Assembly: GCF_000377745.1 (NCBI RefSeq)
Contig: NZ_KB898709.1
Span: 253,001-317,000 of the forward strand
DNA length: 64,000 bases
Reading direction: 5' to 3'
DNA from: Gilvimarinus chinensis DSM 19667
GTDB lineage: Bacteria > Pseudomonadota > Gammaproteobacteria > Pseudomonadales > Cellvibrionaceae
Shown: piece after piece, positions 26,547 through 36,052 of the stretch
How positions within the stretch are numbered: position 1 is the first letter of the stretch
How the letters are laid out: every line of letters starts with the position of its first letter
Made by a program: the position numbers and the translations under genes
The notes under the pieces: model-generated
Told to the model about the DNA's origin: nothing
The model's input: only the letters and a program-made list of their open reading frames with translations
The model's database searches: none

Positions 26547-27096
26547 TAAAACTGCGCACCTTAAACGCCAAAATCACCAGCAGCACACCCACGACAAACG
26601 CAAAGGCCGCCAGCAACCACAGCAACGCCAAAATGCCAGCGCCGGGCCAGGCAAATAACACCACGCCGAAGGCCACCCCCAACAACCCGCTTAATACCAA
26701 GCGCCACTCGCCTTGAATTTCTTTGCGCAAACGAATCGCCGCCGCTATTTGCAACACGCCAATGGCAATAGACCAGGCGGCGATTAACCACAATAACACC
26801 ACCGCCGTAACCCCCGGCGCGAACAGTGCAAATAAACCCACCGCCAAGCTGCTGATGGCCCACAACAGCAAGACCCACCAGTGATCATTTTGGTGACGCC
26901 CGGAAAACGCCATCCAAACACCCACCACACCATCGGCCAGCGAGAAAGCACCAAACATAATAATCAACACCGCTAAGGACACACCCGGTATCACCCAGGC
27001 GCAAACACCGAAAGCAATGGCAAACAAACCGCGCAGTAACAACACCCACCAATTGGCGGCGATGGCGCGTGTGAGGGGTAGGTTTTCAATGGTCAT
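26533..27096 (-). CDS. HdeD-family (DUF308) membrane protein
   Basis: 187 residues from the ATG at 27096, which has AGGAG seven bases upstream. Six TM helices in three alike pairs (RGLFAIAFGVCAWVIPG, ISSLAVGLFALFAPG, LLGVAFGVVLFAWPG) with the repeated G-x3-F-x-PG ends typical of HdeD/DUF308. In Escherichia coli HdeD contributes to acid resistance at high cell density; whether that role applies here is unknown. Single gene. Confidence 0.88.
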   Translation of the reverse strand: MTIENLPLTRAIAANWWVLLLRGLFAIAFGVCAWVIPGVSLAVLIIMFGAFSLADGVVGVWMAFSGRHQNDHWWVLLLWAISSLAVGLFALFAPGVTAVVLLWLIAAWSIAIGVLQIAAAIRLRKEIQGEWRLVLSGLLGVAFGVVLFAWPGAGILALLWLLAAFAFVVGVLLVILAFKVRSFKMSA

Positions 27097-27216
27097 GGCT
27101 GTGCTCCTGGTTGGTATCCCTTTCATCAAGGTTAGTTTTCTACTTGTTTACCTGCATGATCTTTCTACAACACTGGCCAACGCCCAATACCTCAGCGGGT
27201 AAAACCAAGGGCCAGC

Positions 27217-27248
27217 AAAGCTAACGGCATTGGCAGGGCGTTAGCTTT
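27217..27248 (-). terminator. Stem-loop at the end of the TraB-family gene
   Basis: AAAGCTAACG (27217-27226) pairs perfectly with CGTTAGCTTT (27239-27248). The arm overlaps the stop codon of the TraB/GumN gene. A 12-nt loop and no long T-run on the minus strand; probably the operon terminator. Confidence 0.6.
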
Positions 27249-28110
27249 ATTTGAATCGTTTTACTTTATAGCCTTCGGCGCGCAGCATGTCGATAACACT
27301 GTCTGGCCCCGCCAGGTGCAGGGCGCCTACCATAACCAACTCGGTTTCAGGCGTTGTCAGGTACTGATCAATATGGGTGGTCCAGGCGCGGTTGCGGTCT
27401 CGAACGATGGTGTTGTAAAGCTTGTCGGAATACTCCTGCATGGGCGCGCCCCCTAGTTCAAACAGGGCTTTATCGTTGCCCGTTTTAAACGCCTTGACCA
27501 TGTCGTCCATAATCAACGGCAGCTGCTGTAAATCTTCCAGGCTGTAACGCATAAACTCGTTGGCATCCAGCTCGGTCATGGCGACAATAAATTGCAACTG
27601 CTCTTGTGGTGTTTCAAGCCAGCCCAGGGCCTTGCCTTGCTCTTTGGCCAGGCGCGAATAGCGCACATCCACGCCTTCGGTAAACCCGAGTTTCTGCATT
27701 TCTAAAATAGAATAGGTTAACGCCACAAACGCAGGTTTAAAGGGTTGCAGGGGCGCCAGCGGTAAGTTGCGTGCGCTGGCAAAGTCGCTCAGCTCGGCGT
27801 AGACCTCGGGGCTGAGTACGCTTTGCAAACTGCTACCTGAGGGCAGCATCATCAGCTGCGACATTTGCATGGCAAAGTCGGGGGATTGCACCGCGTCCAT
27901 ATCGGTTTCAAAAATCACGGTTTGCGCATCGGCCAAGGCGCGTTGATATTGTACTGGCAGCGGGTAGTCGGACGCTTTGAGCATGTGAATGGTGCCGGCT
28001 AACAATACGCGATGGTCGTCGCGGGTGACTTCCCACACCATCGCCTCGGCACTGACTCGACAACTGATGGCAAACGCACACAACAAGCCAAACTGAATAA
28101 TCCTTTGCAT
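27247..28110 (-). CDS. TraB/GumN-family secreted protein
   Basis: 287 residues from MQRIIQFG (AAGGAACCCTT upstream). A signal peptide of about 23 residues precedes the mature protein, which begins MVWEVTRDDHRVLLAGTIHML. The family motifs are the N-terminal GTIHxL and the C-terminal VGALHLAGPDSVIDML. TraB/GumN proteins have an EreA/ChaN-like fold with putative metallopeptidase-type ligands (the two GxxH motifs). Their biological role in proteobacteria is poorly known. Last gene of the pip-dtd-traB operon, 46 bp after dtd. Confidence 0.85.
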   Translation of the reverse strand: MQRIIQFGLLCAFAISCRVSAEAMVWEVTRDDHRVLLAGTIHMLKASDYPLPVQYQRALADAQTVIFETDMDAVQSPDFAMQMSQLMMLPSGSSLQSVLSPEVYAELSDFASARNLPLAPLQPFKPAFVALTYSILEMQKLGFTEGVDVRYSRLAKEQGKALGWLETPQEQLQFIVAMTELDANEFMRYSLEDLQQLPLIMDDMVKAFKTGNDKALFELGGAPMQEYSDKLYNTIVRDRNRAWTTHIDQYLTTPETELVMVGALHLAGPDSVIDMLRAEGYKVKRFK

Positions 28111-28156
28111 AAGGGTTCCTTGAATAAAAGCCATTGTGAATCTGGCGATGGTAACG

Positions 28157-28594
28157 TTAGGACGAGAGTAAAAAAGTGACCGGCCCATCGTTCACCAAAG
28201 CCACCTGCATATCGGCTGCAAACTGGCCCGTAGCCACCTTGGGGTGAGCGCTGCGCAACTGCTCGACAAAGTAATCGTAAAGCTCGTGGGCAAGGTCAGG
28301 GCTGGCCGCCGTGGAAAATCCGGGTCGTAACCCTTTGCTGGTATCAGCCGCCAGAGTGAATTGCGACACCGCGAGTACGCCGCCTTCTATTTGGGCTACG
28401 TTTAAATTCATTTTGCCTTCGGCATCGGAAAACACTCGGTATGCGAGTAGCTTTTTTAACAGCTTATCGGCGCTGGCCCGGGTGTCTTCGCGCTCAACAC
28501 CTAACAGCAACAGCAACCCCTGATCGATTTCGCCAATGCACTCACCCGCCACGCTCACCGAGGCGCTGCTGACACGCTGAATTAAACCGCGCAT
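28157..28594 (-). CDS. dtd: D-aminoacyl-tRNA deacylase
   Basis: 145 residues from the ATG at 28594, giving the standard start [15 protein letters not shown]. Active-site motifs are the SQFTLAAD block (Gln and Thr facing the substrate) and the C-terminal NDGPVTFLL, the Gly-cisPro-type motif region. The enzyme hydrolyses D-amino acids (and glycine from tRNA-Ala) off tRNA. The start codon is 1 bp after the stop of pip, so the two are translationally coupled. Confidence 0.95.
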   Translation of the reverse strand: MRGLIQRVSSASVSVAGECIGEIDQGLLLLLGVEREDTRASADKLLKKLLAYRVFSDAEGKMNLNVAQIEGGVLAVSQFTLAADTSKGLRPGFSTAASPDLAHELYDYFVEQLRSAHPKVATGQFAADMQVALVNDGPVTFLLSS

Positions 28595-28595
28595 A

Positions 28596-29567
28596 TCAGG
28601 CCAGGTTATCGGTGTCGTTACCCAGCTTACGGGCCAGGTCGTCGGTGGCGCGAATGAGTGCATCCACAATACCGGCCTCGCGGGAAGCGTGACCGGCATC
28701 GCGAATAATATTCAGCTCGGCTTCGGGCCAGGCTTTTTGCAGCGCAAAGGCGTTATCCAGCGGGCACACCATGTCGTAACGACCGTGCACAATCACCCCC
28801 GGAATACCGGCTAAGCGATGGGCGTTATCAATAATTTGGTTGTCATCCAAAAAAGCACCGTGCACAAAGTAGTGTGCTTCAATGCGCGCCAGTGCCTGCG
28901 CCTTGAAGGGGTTGGAAAACGCATCCACTACGTCCTGATTGGGGCGCAAGGTAGCGCAGCGCCCCTCCCACAATGACCAGGCCTTAGCGGCCGACATTTT
29001 TTGCAGCTCGTTATCGCCGGTCAGTTTCTTGTAATAGGCGCGCATTAAATCGTGGCGTTCATCGGCGGGAATGGGCGCTAAAAAATCCTGCCAGTAATCG
29101 GGGAAAATAGAGCTGGCGCCTTCCTGGTAAAACCAGCGCAGGTCTTTTTCACGACAGAGAAAAATGCCGCGCAAAATCAACCCCATAACCCGCTCTGGGT
29201 AGGTCTCGGCGTAAACAAGGCTGAGGGTTGAGCCCCAAGAGCCGCCAAACAGCACCCACTGATCAATGCCTAAGCTTGTGCGGATGGTTTCAATATCTTT
29301 GACCAGCGCCTGGGTGTTATTGCCCTCGAGTTCGGCATGGGGGGTAGAGCGGCCACAGCCGCGCTGATCGAACAGGATAATGCGGTAGCGCTCGGGGTCA
29401 AAAAAGCGCCGGTCGTATTTGCCGCAGCCCGCGCCGGGGCCACCGTGCACAAACAGCACCGGAATGCCGTCCGGGTTGCCGGATTCATCCACATATAACT
29501 CGTGAGGAGCATCCACCGGAATTTGGTGGCGGGCAAAGGGTTTAATTTCGGGGTAGAACATCAACAT
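28596..29567 (-). CDS. pip: Proline iminopeptidase
   Basis: 323 residues, cytoplasmic alpha/beta hydrolase of peptidase family S33. HGGPGAGC forms the oxyanion region, GGSWGSTL contains the nucleophile Ser, and the C-terminal GHASREAG contains the His; the Asp is probably in GRYDMVCP. It removes N-terminal proline from peptides. First gene of the three-gene operon with dtd and the TraB-family gene, an arrangement in which pip and dtd are commonly adjacent. Confidence 0.93.
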   Translation of the reverse strand: MLMFYPEIKPFARHQIPVDAPHELYVDESGNPDGIPVLFVHGGPGAGCGKYDRRFFDPERYRIILFDQRGCGRSTPHAELEGNNTQALVKDIETIRTSLGIDQWVLFGGSWGSTLSLVYAETYPERVMGLILRGIFLCREKDLRWFYQEGASSIFPDYWQDFLAPIPADERHDLMRAYYKKLTGDNELQKMSAAKAWSLWEGRCATLRPNQDVVDAFSNPFKAQALARIEAHYFVHGAFLDDNQIIDNAHRLAGIPGVIVHGRYDMVCPLDNAFALQKAWPEAELNIIRDAGHASREAGIVDALIRATDDLARKLGNDTDNLA

Positions 29568-29673
29568 GTGCGCTAAACCTGACCTTATCCTTAGAAGCCG
29601 TCAAGTTAGCACACATACTCTGGTGAAGGGAGACCTTACGCCGCCTAATCGACAATTTGCCGCACAGCGCTGC

Positions 29674-30996
29674 TTACGAGCAGGGCTGCCCGCTCAGCGC
29701 ATCGGCCACACCATCTAACGCGGGTTTAGCGTGGTAGTCGGCGTCGAACAGCAGCGGCCAATCGTTGTGCTGATTCTCAAACAGCAGGCTGATTAACCAC
29801 GAGCTTGGGTCTTCAATACCCCACACGCTGACCCCACCGCGCTGCGCTTCGGGCACCGCCTTCATATAAGCGGTAACCACCTCGCAGTAGCGGCGTTTTT
29901 GTTTGGCGGCCAGCTCGGCGGTAAACTCCGCTTCGTAGTTACCGGGGTAATCGTAGCCCCTGCTGTAGGGGTTATTAAGTGGAATATCCAACTCGGTTAA
30001 ACGCACTTTTAAGCCTGTGGCAGCGGCGGCCGCAAAACTTTGCTCCATGGCGCTGGTACTTGGCCAATCGATTTGAATGTGCCCCTGAAAACCAATACCG
30101 TCGATGGGAACGTCACGCGCAATAAAATCTTCGGCCATCGCCAGCACGGCGTTTAACTTGGCACCGCCCTGGGCGAGACTATAGTCGTTGTAGTACAACT
30201 CGGCATTGGGGTCTGCCTTGCGCGCCTCGTCAAAGGCAATTTCTATATAGCCCTCTCCCATGTTTTGGTAAAACACACTGTCGCCATCGCGGTAGCTGCC
30301 GTCGTCATTAAACGCCTCGTTTACGACATCCCAGCTGGGCACGGTGCCATCGGCGGCAAAATGGGTGACCACACCGTTAATGTGTGCACGCAGCATGGTT
30401 TCCCAATCGCCGGTGTAGTTTTTCATCCACCCCGGCACTTGATAATCGGAGTGCCACACCAAAACGTGACCGTGAATGGTTTGGCCATTCGTTGCGGCAA
30501 AGTTCACCAGCTCGTCGGCATTGGCAAAAGTGAACTGCCCCTCGTTAGGCTGCAGGTAACTCATTTTCATGATGTTGCCCGCTGTCATGTTGGAAAAGTG
30601 TGTCGTCACGATATCGCGGCGCTTTTCACCGGCTGCGCTGTCGGCAAACAGGCTGTAGCTTTCGTTGCCGGCACTGACGGCCACACCCACCGGAAAACTG
30701 GCATGCTGGTACAGATGCTCGGTAGAGACTTGCCAGGGGTTAGTGTTGGCCGCATCGCTAGAGCTGGATTCACTGGCGCTGGATTCCGAGCTTGATTCCG
30801 AGCTGCTGGACTCTGAATTACTGGACTCTGAATTACTGGACTCTGAATTACTGGATACGGAGCTGACCGAGCTGGAAGACTCGCTGGCAACGCTGCTTGA
30901 GGACACAGCGCCCCCGCCAGAGCCACCCGAGCCGCCGCAGGCAGTGAGTGCAGAAACTAAGGCAATGAGCGTGGCGTATTGAAGGTTCGTTTTCAT
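29674..30996 (-). CDS. GH10 endo-1,4-beta-xylanase, lipoprotein with Ser-rich linker
   Basis: 440 residues. The signal ends in the lipobox LTAC (Cys20). Residues about 21-80 are a Gly- then Ser/Glu-rich linker, a hallmark of Cellvibrio/Saccharophagus secreted enzymes; its DNA contains short direct repeats encoding SNSES. The GH10 barrel (about 90-435) has acid/base Glu227 in WDVVNEA and nucleophile Glu335 in LTELD, with WHSD and GFQGH as further family motifs. It hydrolyses internal xylan bonds with retention and is probably displayed on the cell surface. There is no carbohydrate-binding module. Divergent from the PQQ dehydrogenase gene; the space between contains TATTATGGT / ACCATAATA (31011-31019, 31079-31087), a possible operator. 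Confidence 0.93.
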   Translation of the reverse strand: MKTNLQYATLIALVSALTACGGSGGSGGGAVSSSSVASESSSSVSSVSSNSESSNSESSNSESSSSESSSESSASESSSSDAANTNPWQVSTEHLYQHASFPVGVAVSAGNESYSLFADSAAGEKRRDIVTTHFSNMTAGNIMKMSYLQPNEGQFTFANADELVNFAATNGQTIHGHVLVWHSDYQVPGWMKNYTGDWETMLRAHINGVVTHFAADGTVPSWDVVNEAFNDDGSYRDGDSVFYQNMGEGYIEIAFDEARKADPNAELYYNDYSLAQGGAKLNAVLAMAEDFIARDVPIDGIGFQGHIQIDWPSTSAMEQSFAAAAATGLKVRLTELDIPLNNPYSRGYDYPGNYEAEFTAELAAKQKRRYCEVVTAYMKAVPEAQRGGVSVWGIEDPSSWLISLLFENQHNDWPLLFDADYHAKPALDGVADALSGQPCS

Positions 30997-31139
30997 GGTT
31001 CACCTTGCGTTATTATGGTTATTGATTATTTTTGTTTTGGCTATTTACCCCTTTACCAGCAGCCAAATAGTCACAAAGACCATAATAGCGCGTATCTGCG
31101 TTTCACTCAATCGCCAACACTTAACCGACAGGATGCCTT

Positions 31140-32267
31140 ATGAAATTACGACCGTTGATCAGTGCCTGCACCTTATTGGCTATCAGTGTCTGTACGCCCC
31201 TCGCGGCTAAAACCATCGACACCGAGCGCGCCAAAATCGAGCTTGAAACCGTCGCCGAAGGGCTCAAAAACCCCTGGGGCCTGGCCTTTTTGCCCGACGG
31301 CGCCATGTTGGTAACAGAACGTGTGGGCGACATGCGCAAAGTCTCGGCAGATGGAAAGGTGGGTGAGCCTATCACCGGTCTGCCCGAGATTTTCAGCCGC
31401 GGCCAGGGCGGCCTGCTGGACATCGCCCTGGACCCGGACTATGAAAACAACGGCTGGATTTACTTCAGCTATTCCGAGCCCGGCGATGGCGGCAACAGCA
31501 CCGCTCTGGCTCGCGCCAAGCTAGACGGCAATGCTCTGGTCGATTTGCAACGCATTTTTAGCCAGCAGCCCAAAGTAAACAGTAACAACCACTTTGGCTC
31601 GCGCATTGTGTTTAAAGACGACGGCACATTGTTTTTAACGCTGGGAGATCGCTACAGCCATAAAGATGACGCCCAAACACTGGACAATCATTTGGGGAAA
31701 GTCATCCGTATTAATACCGACGGCAGTATTCCCGCCGACAACCCGTTTGTGAATACTGAGGGTGCTCTGCCCGAAATCTGGTCTTACGGTCATCGCAATA
31801 TGCAGGGCGCTGCAGTTCACCCAGAGACTGGCGAGCTGTGGAGTGGCGAACACGGTGCCCAGGGCGGCGACGAACTCAATATCGATCGCGCTGGCCTGAA
31901 CTATGGCTGGCCCGTTATTACCTACGGTGAAAACTACGGCGGAGGAAAAATCGGTGAAGGCTTCAAAAAAGACGGCATGGAAACGCCGGTTTACTACTGG
32001 TTACCCTCGCTGGCGACGGCGGGCTTGACGTTCTATACCGGCGATGTATTCCCGGACTGGCAAGGTGATGTATTTGTCGCCAGTCTGCGGGCCGAAACCC
32101 TTGCGCGCCTGGACGTTGAAGGCGAAAGGGTTCTGCACGAAGAGCGCCTGTTAGCCGACGAGCTGGGCGAGCGTTTGCGGCATGTGGTGCAAGGGCCGGA
32201 TGGTTATTTATACCTGTTAACCGATGCCTCGGACGGAAAAATTATCCGCATTACACCGGCAGATTAG
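31140..32267 (+). CDS. PQQ-dependent aldose (sorbosone-type) dehydrogenase, YliI/Asd-like
   Basis: 375 residues with a signal peptide (cleavage about residue 23, after PLAA), hence periplasmic. The six-bladed soluble-GDH fold motifs are present: NPWGLAFLPDG, a HFGSRIVF strand with the His region, DNHLGKVIRI, SYGHRN, WSGEHGAQGGDELN and the ending LYLLTDASDGKIIRI. Related enzymes oxidise aldoses to lactones and pass electrons to the respiratory chain. AGGATGCC precedes the ATG. PQQ synthesis genes are not in the window. Divergent to the xylanase, so it may act on released pentoses, as an inference. Confidence 0.88.
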   Translation: MKLRPLISACTLLAISVCTPLAAKTIDTERAKIELETVAEGLKNPWGLAFLPDGAMLVTERVGDMRKVSADGKVGEPITGLPEIFSRGQGGLLDIALDPDYENNGWIYFSYSEPGDGGNSTALARAKLDGNALVDLQRIFSQQPKVNSNNHFGSRIVFKDDGTLFLTLGDRYSHKDDAQTLDNHLGKVIRINTDGSIPADNPFVNTEGALPEIWSYGHRNMQGAAVHPETGELWSGEHGAQGGDELNIDRAGLNYGWPVITYGENYGGGKIGEGFKKDGMETPVYYWLPSLATAGLTFYTGDVFPDWQGDVFVASLRAETLARLDVEGERVLHEERLLADELGERLRHVVQGPDGYLYLLTDASDGKIIRITPAD

Positions 32268-32284
32268 TTAAGGGCTGATAGCAC

Positions 32285-32327
32285 TAACGCCACCTCGACA
32301 AGCACAGTGAGTGTCGCGGTGGCGTTA
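32285..32327 (+). terminator. Stem-loop after the PQQ dehydrogenase gene
   Basis: TAACGCCACCTCGACA (32285-32300) pairs with TGTCGCGGTGGCGTTA (32312-32327) with one mismatch, leaving an 11-nt loop, 17 bp past the stop codon. The following ATAAAA gives no T-run, but the stem is long and GC-rich. Confidence 0.65.
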
Positions 32328-32377
32328 ATAAAAGACGTGGGGTAAAAGAGTAACGGCTCAACCCCTGAAAAAAACCA

Positions 32378-32677
32378 TCAGCTCAGCCAGCCGCATTGAT
32401 CGGCATCAATGACCAGTTTCATCTCATCCAGCACAGGGCCTTGATTGCCGATCATTTCATCGTAAGGGCTTTGCATCACCAACCAGGCTTCTTTTTTGCC
32501 CTGCCCCGCCCACCAGCATTTAGCCGCCAGGAGGCTCGGAAAACGCTTGGGCTTACCGGCTTGACCTTGCACGACTCGCCAATCGGGCATTTCGCCCTGC
32601 GTCTCATGACCCCAGGCGGCCAAATAGTGGGAGCAATCGGTCAGCGACAGAATTAATGCTCGCGATTTAGTGCTCAT
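32378..32677 (-). CDS. Hypothetical protein (99 aa)
   Basis: A small soluble protein with no signal peptide or motif that I recognise. It contains WWAGQGKKEAWLVMQSPYDEMIG and a high Trp/Ala/Lys content. Its start overlaps the end of the DCC-family gene by 11 bp, so it is translated from the same message and is likely a real gene. No function can be proposed. Confidence 0.6.
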   Translation of the reverse strand: MSTKSRALILSLTDCSHYLAAWGHETQGEMPDWRVVQGQAGKPKRFPSLLAAKCWWAGQGKKEAWLVMQSPYDEMIGNQGPVLDEMKLVIDADQCGWLS

Positions 32678-33023
32678 CGGAAACCCTCGCCTCTATCCAG
32701 TCACAACGGTGAACGCGCCGTTTCGCCCAATATCGGTAGGCGCTGTCGGCAATTGTCTGAATACCCGGCCACAACAGCGGCCGCCACAGAAAACCAATGG
32801 GTGTGTAACTCCAGGCAGCAACATTGGCCTCAAGCCCTATGGCCCAACTGTCATCCGCAAACTGCAAGTGGAGGTTGCGTAACATCTGCTGCCGCTGATA
32901 CGCAGACAACTTCGCTTCATGAATATCCACCAGCTGCAGCTCGGCGGATTTAATGCGCATTAACCAGCGCATCTCGCGAGTGCACAAACTGCAGTAGCCG
33001 TCATAATAAAGTGTGGCCTTCAT
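32667..33023 (-). CDS. DCC-family thiol-disulfide oxidoreductase-like protein (DUF393)
   Basis: 118 residues. The family-defining DxxCxxC motif is at the N-terminus: YYDGYCSLCTREM (Cys pair C-x-x-C). Beyond it the usual WSYTPIGFLWRPLL helix and an Arg/Cys-containing tail are present. Related proteins are thioredoxin-like but their substrates are not known. It is the first gene of a two-gene unit with the 99-aa protein and is divergent from hemH. Confidence 0.85.
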   Translation of the reverse strand: MKATLYYDGYCSLCTREMRWLMRIKSAELQLVDIHEAKLSAYQRQQMLRNLHLQFADDSWAIGLEANVAAWSYTPIGFLWRPLLWPGIQTIADSAYRYWAKRRVHRCDWIEARVSDEH

Positions 33024-33165
33024 TGCATCGCCATTTTTTCAAAAGAGTGATTTATATTTTTTATACTGCGTATTAAAACTTACCGATCATTTAAACGTGA
33101 ACATACTGGTAGAATTAACGCTTACTTGCATTAACATTTAGCAGAAAAATTATCGGACGCAACCT

Positions 33166-34182
33166 ATGCCAGCGAAATTTAAAGCGCTTACTGACAATGC
33201 CCACGACACCGTTAAAGAACAACCACACGTGGGCGTACTGCTGACCAACCTCGGCACACCGGATGCGCCCGACGCCCCTGCACTGCGCCGCTACCTGGGC
33301 GAATTTTTATCCGACCCGCGCATTGTCGAAATACCGCGTATTCTCTGGAAAATTATTCTGCACGGCATTGTCTTGCGCACCCGCCCCAAAAAATCAGCCA
33401 AACTTTATCAAAGCGTTTGGACTGATGAAGGCTCGCCACTGTTGGTCATCAGCCAAAAACAGCGCGATAAAATTGCCGCCCGCATTGGCACTAAAGCGCA
33501 TGTCGTACTGGGCATGCGTTACGGCAACCCATCCATTGCCAGCGCCCTGCAACAACTGCAGGCCGCAGGAGTGAAAAAAATAATTGTCTTACCCTTGTAC
33601 CCCCAGTATGCGGCTTCTACCGTAGGCTCTACTTTCGATGCACTGAGTCGTGAGTTGCAGCAGTGGCGCTGGGTGCCAGAACTGCACTTTATCAGCGGTT
33701 ACTGTGAATCCGAGAGCTACACCGATGCCTTAGCCAACAGTTTAAAAGAGCACGCCAACACACACGGCGCGCCGCAAAAATGGGTGTTCTCTTACCATGG
33801 CACCCCCAAATTCTGCCTGGAAAAAGGCGACCCCTACTACTGCTACTGCATGAAAACCACCCGCATAGCCGCGGCAAAAGCGGGGCTCAATCCAGACGAC
33901 TGTATAACCACGTTCCAATCGCGCTTTGGCAAGGCCGAATGGCTGAAACCCTATACGGATAAAACCCTGGAGTCATTACCAGCGAAAGGGGTAAAACACA
34001 TCGCCATAGTAAGCCCAGCTTTTAGCGCTGACTGTTTAGAAACACTGGAAGAGTTAGAAGAGGAAAACCGCGAAGTGTTTACCGACGCGGGGGGCGAGAT
34101 TTATCACTATATTCCCGCGCTGAACGACCGTGAGGATCATATTGACGCGCTGGTGGACACATTGGAAAACGCGGGGCTGTAA
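33166..34182 (+). CDS. hemH: Ferrochelatase
   Basis: 338 residues. Motifs: VLLTNLGTPDAP at the start, LPLYPQYAASTVGS, the catalytic SYHGTP (His211) and CLETLEELEEE near the end (Glu). It inserts Fe2+ into protoporphyrin IX in the last step of haem synthesis, at the inner membrane face. After the catalytic His there is a Cys-rich stretch CLEKGDPYYCYC, reminiscent of iron-sulfur-containing bacterial ferrochelatases, though cluster ligands cannot be assigned from sequence alone. It converges with the TauE/SafE gene with only 3 bp between stops. Confidence 0.94.
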   Translation: MPAKFKALTDNAHDTVKEQPHVGVLLTNLGTPDAPDAPALRRYLGEFLSDPRIVEIPRILWKIILHGIVLRTRPKKSAKLYQSVWTDEGSPLLVISQKQRDKIAARIGTKAHVVLGMRYGNPSIASALQQLQAAGVKKIIVLPLYPQYAASTVGSTFDALSRELQQWRWVPELHFISGYCESESYTDALANSLKEHANTHGAPQKWVFSYHGTPKFCLEKGDPYYCYCMKTTRIAAAKAGLNPDDCITTFQSRFGKAEWLKPYTDKTLESLPAKGVKHIAIVSPAFSADCLETLEELEEENREVFTDAGGEIYHYIPALNDREDHIDALVDTLENAGL

Positions 34183-34185
34183 ACC

Positions 34186-34989
34186 TTAACCGCCCCACAC
34201 ATCAAACAACACTTTGATGGCCAGCGACACCATCATAATCGCAAACACCTGTTTCAGGCGCGCCACCGAAATGCGGTGCGCCACTTTCACCCCCAGCGGG
34301 GCTGAGAGCAAACTCATGCACGCCATAGCCACCACCGCCGGCCAAATCACATAACCTAACGCCAGCGGGCTATCACTGGCGCCCCAGCCATTAATGATAT
34401 AGCCGATGCTGCCCGCCAAAGCGATGGGCAAGCCCACCGCCGCCGATGTACCTATCGCCTTGGCCGGATGCTGATTACACCAAATTAAAAACGGCACGGT
34501 AATCGAACCACCGCCAATGGCCACCAGTGCCGAAACACCGCCAATTCCGCTGCCCACGCCAAACATGGCCGGCGCCGAGGGCAGCTGCCGGTCAGCGGCA
34601 GGGGCGCGACCAAACACCATATACCAGGAAATAAACACCATAAATGCAGCAAAAAAAGTCGCTAAGAATACGGTGGGCAAATGCGAGGCAATAAAGGTGG
34701 TGGCGAAGGTGCCAAGCAAGACACCTGGGGTTAACTGCTTAACCGCCGTCCAGTTCACCGAGCCACGCCGGTGATGAGCGCGCGCCGAAATAACCGCCGT
34801 GGGCACAATAGCCGCCATAGAGGTGCCCAGCGCAAAATGCACAATGTGCTCGGGGGCAACGCCCTGGTGTGCGAACAACATGGCGAGAATCGGCACCATA
34901 ATACCGCCGCCGCCAATACCCAAAAGCCCGGCAAAAAAACCCGTTACCCCGCCCAGGGCGAGGTAGGCCAACAGCCACCACCATTCCAT
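34186..34989 (-). CDS. TauE/SafE-family permease
   Basis: 267 residues with seven to eight TM helices. The two half-repeats carry the family glycine-rich motif: FFAGLLGIGGGGIMVPIL in the first and GSGIGGVSALVAIGGGSITVPFL in the second, the latter followed by AIGTSAAVGLP. The family exports or imports sulfite, sulfoacetate, taurine-derived or other organic anions; the substrate here is unknown. It follows a short soluble protein gene with 2 bp between, suggesting an operon. Confidence 0.9.
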   Translation of the reverse strand: MEWWWLLAYLALGGVTGFFAGLLGIGGGGIMVPILAMLFAHQGVAPEHIVHFALGTSMAAIVPTAVISARAHHRRGSVNWTAVKQLTPGVLLGTFATTFIASHLPTVFLATFFAAFMVFISWYMVFGRAPAADRQLPSAPAMFGVGSGIGGVSALVAIGGGSITVPFLIWCNQHPAKAIGTSAAVGLPIALAGSIGYIINGWGASDSPLALGYVIWPAVVAMACMSLLSAPLGVKVAHRISVARLKQVFAIMMVSLAIKVLFDVWGG

Positions 34990-34991
34990 GG

Positions 34992-35219
34992 TTAACCCTT
35001 ATGTTGATCGTCTTTCGATTTACCCGGCCCTTCGCGCTCCATGCGCGCCAGCTCGGCTTTGTATTTTTCCAGGTCTTCCCAATCGTAGGGAGAGCCAACG
35101 TTTAAACCGGCTTCCAAGTGCGCCGCCCGCTCACGGGCATTGTGCTCTAGGGAGTGGTCTTCAGACTCTTTATCCTGCTGTTCTTTTTCGTACTTTTTCA
35201 AAAACTCGGACGCTTTCAT
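34992..35219 (-). CDS. Hypothetical small acidic-basic protein (75 aa)
   Basis: Starts MKASEFLKKYEKEQQ at an ATG preceded by a near-perfect ribosome site AGGAGGTAGT; a longer open frame upstream is not needed. Charged and helical, with a central AGLNVGSPYDWEDLEKYK segment and a disordered Lys/Gly/Asp tail. Small proteins of this look are conserved in marine gammaproteobacteria but have no assigned function. Co-oriented with the TauE/SafE permease and divergent from trmH. Confidence 0.7.
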   Translation of the reverse strand: MKASEFLKKYEKEQQDKESEDHSLEHNARERAAHLEAGLNVGSPYDWEDLEKYKAELARMEREGPGKSKDDQHKG

Positions 35220-35283
35220 ACTACCTCCTGCGATTTGCTCAGCGGCCCCGCTATAATGACGCCTTTTTTGCCCGGATAACACC

Positions 35284-35964
35284 ATGAGCCGCGAGCGTTT
35301 CGAAACCTTTAAAAAAGCTTTGCGCCAACGTCAGCCGGATATGACCGTACTGACCGACAAAGTCCACAAAGCGCAGAACATCTCTGCCATTTTACGCACC
35401 GCCGAAGCCGCCGGCATTGGCCACATTCACATGGTGCGTCCCGAGCGCGGCCACCTGGTGTACCACAACACCGCCGGCGGCATTGGCCGGTTTACCAGCC
35501 AAACGGTACACGACACCATTGAAGACGGTTGCAGCGCGCTGCGCCAACAGGGGTTTACACTCTATGCGGCGCACTGGTCTGATCGCGCCATCGACTACCG
35601 CGAGGCAGACTTTACCCGCCCTTTTGCGCTGATTATGGGCGCTGAAAAACGCGGCCTGTCGGACTACGCCGCCCGCGAAGCTGACGCCCACCTCACCATC
35701 CCCAACATGGGCCTGGTAGAGAGCTACAACGTCAGCGTCGCCGCCGCCATTATCCTGCAAACGGCTATGCAACAAAGAACCGCAGCGGGATTATACGAAC
35801 GCCCCGTAGAAGAAGATGATAACTACTGGACCACCCTGTTCGAATGGATGCACCCGAAAATGGTCAAGTATTGCCGCAAACACAACCTCCCCTACCCCGA
35901 CATGGACGAAGACGGCGATATCATCCCACCGCAGGATGAAAGATACCGAAGGCCGTTTGATTGA
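35284..35964 (+). CDS. trmH: tRNA (guanosine-18-2'-O)-methyltransferase
   Basis: 226 residues, SpoU/TrmH type (SPOUT class). Motif 1 NISAILRTAEAAGIGHIHMV (the Asn-Arg pair), motif 2 ALIMGAEKRGLSDYA and motif 3 IPNMGLVESYNVSVAAAIIL (the SAM-binding knot) are all present, with a C-terminal extension (PYPDMDEDGDII). It methylates the ribose of G18 in tRNA. A short soluble protein gene is divergent. Confidence 0.95.
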   Translation: MSRERFETFKKALRQRQPDMTVLTDKVHKAQNISAILRTAEAAGIGHIHMVRPERGHLVYHNTAGGIGRFTSQTVHDTIEDGCSALRQQGFTLYAAHWSDRAIDYREADFTRPFALIMGAEKRGLSDYAAREADAHLTIPNMGLVESYNVSVAAAIILQTAMQQRTAAGLYERPVEEDDNYWTTLFEWMHPKMVKYCRKHNLPYPDMDEDGDIIPPQDERYRRPFD

Positions 35965-36052
35965 TATTTTTATTAGCTGTTGTAAACAGGCCGGTTCGTC
36001 TTCAGCCCACGAGTATTCGAAACAATGTGAAAAACCGGATTTCTTTTTATAA

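Noticed and set aside
30265-30795. 176-residue plus-strand frame antisense to the GH10 lipoprotein
   Set aside because: Shadow of the xylanase and its Ser-rich linker; no family match.
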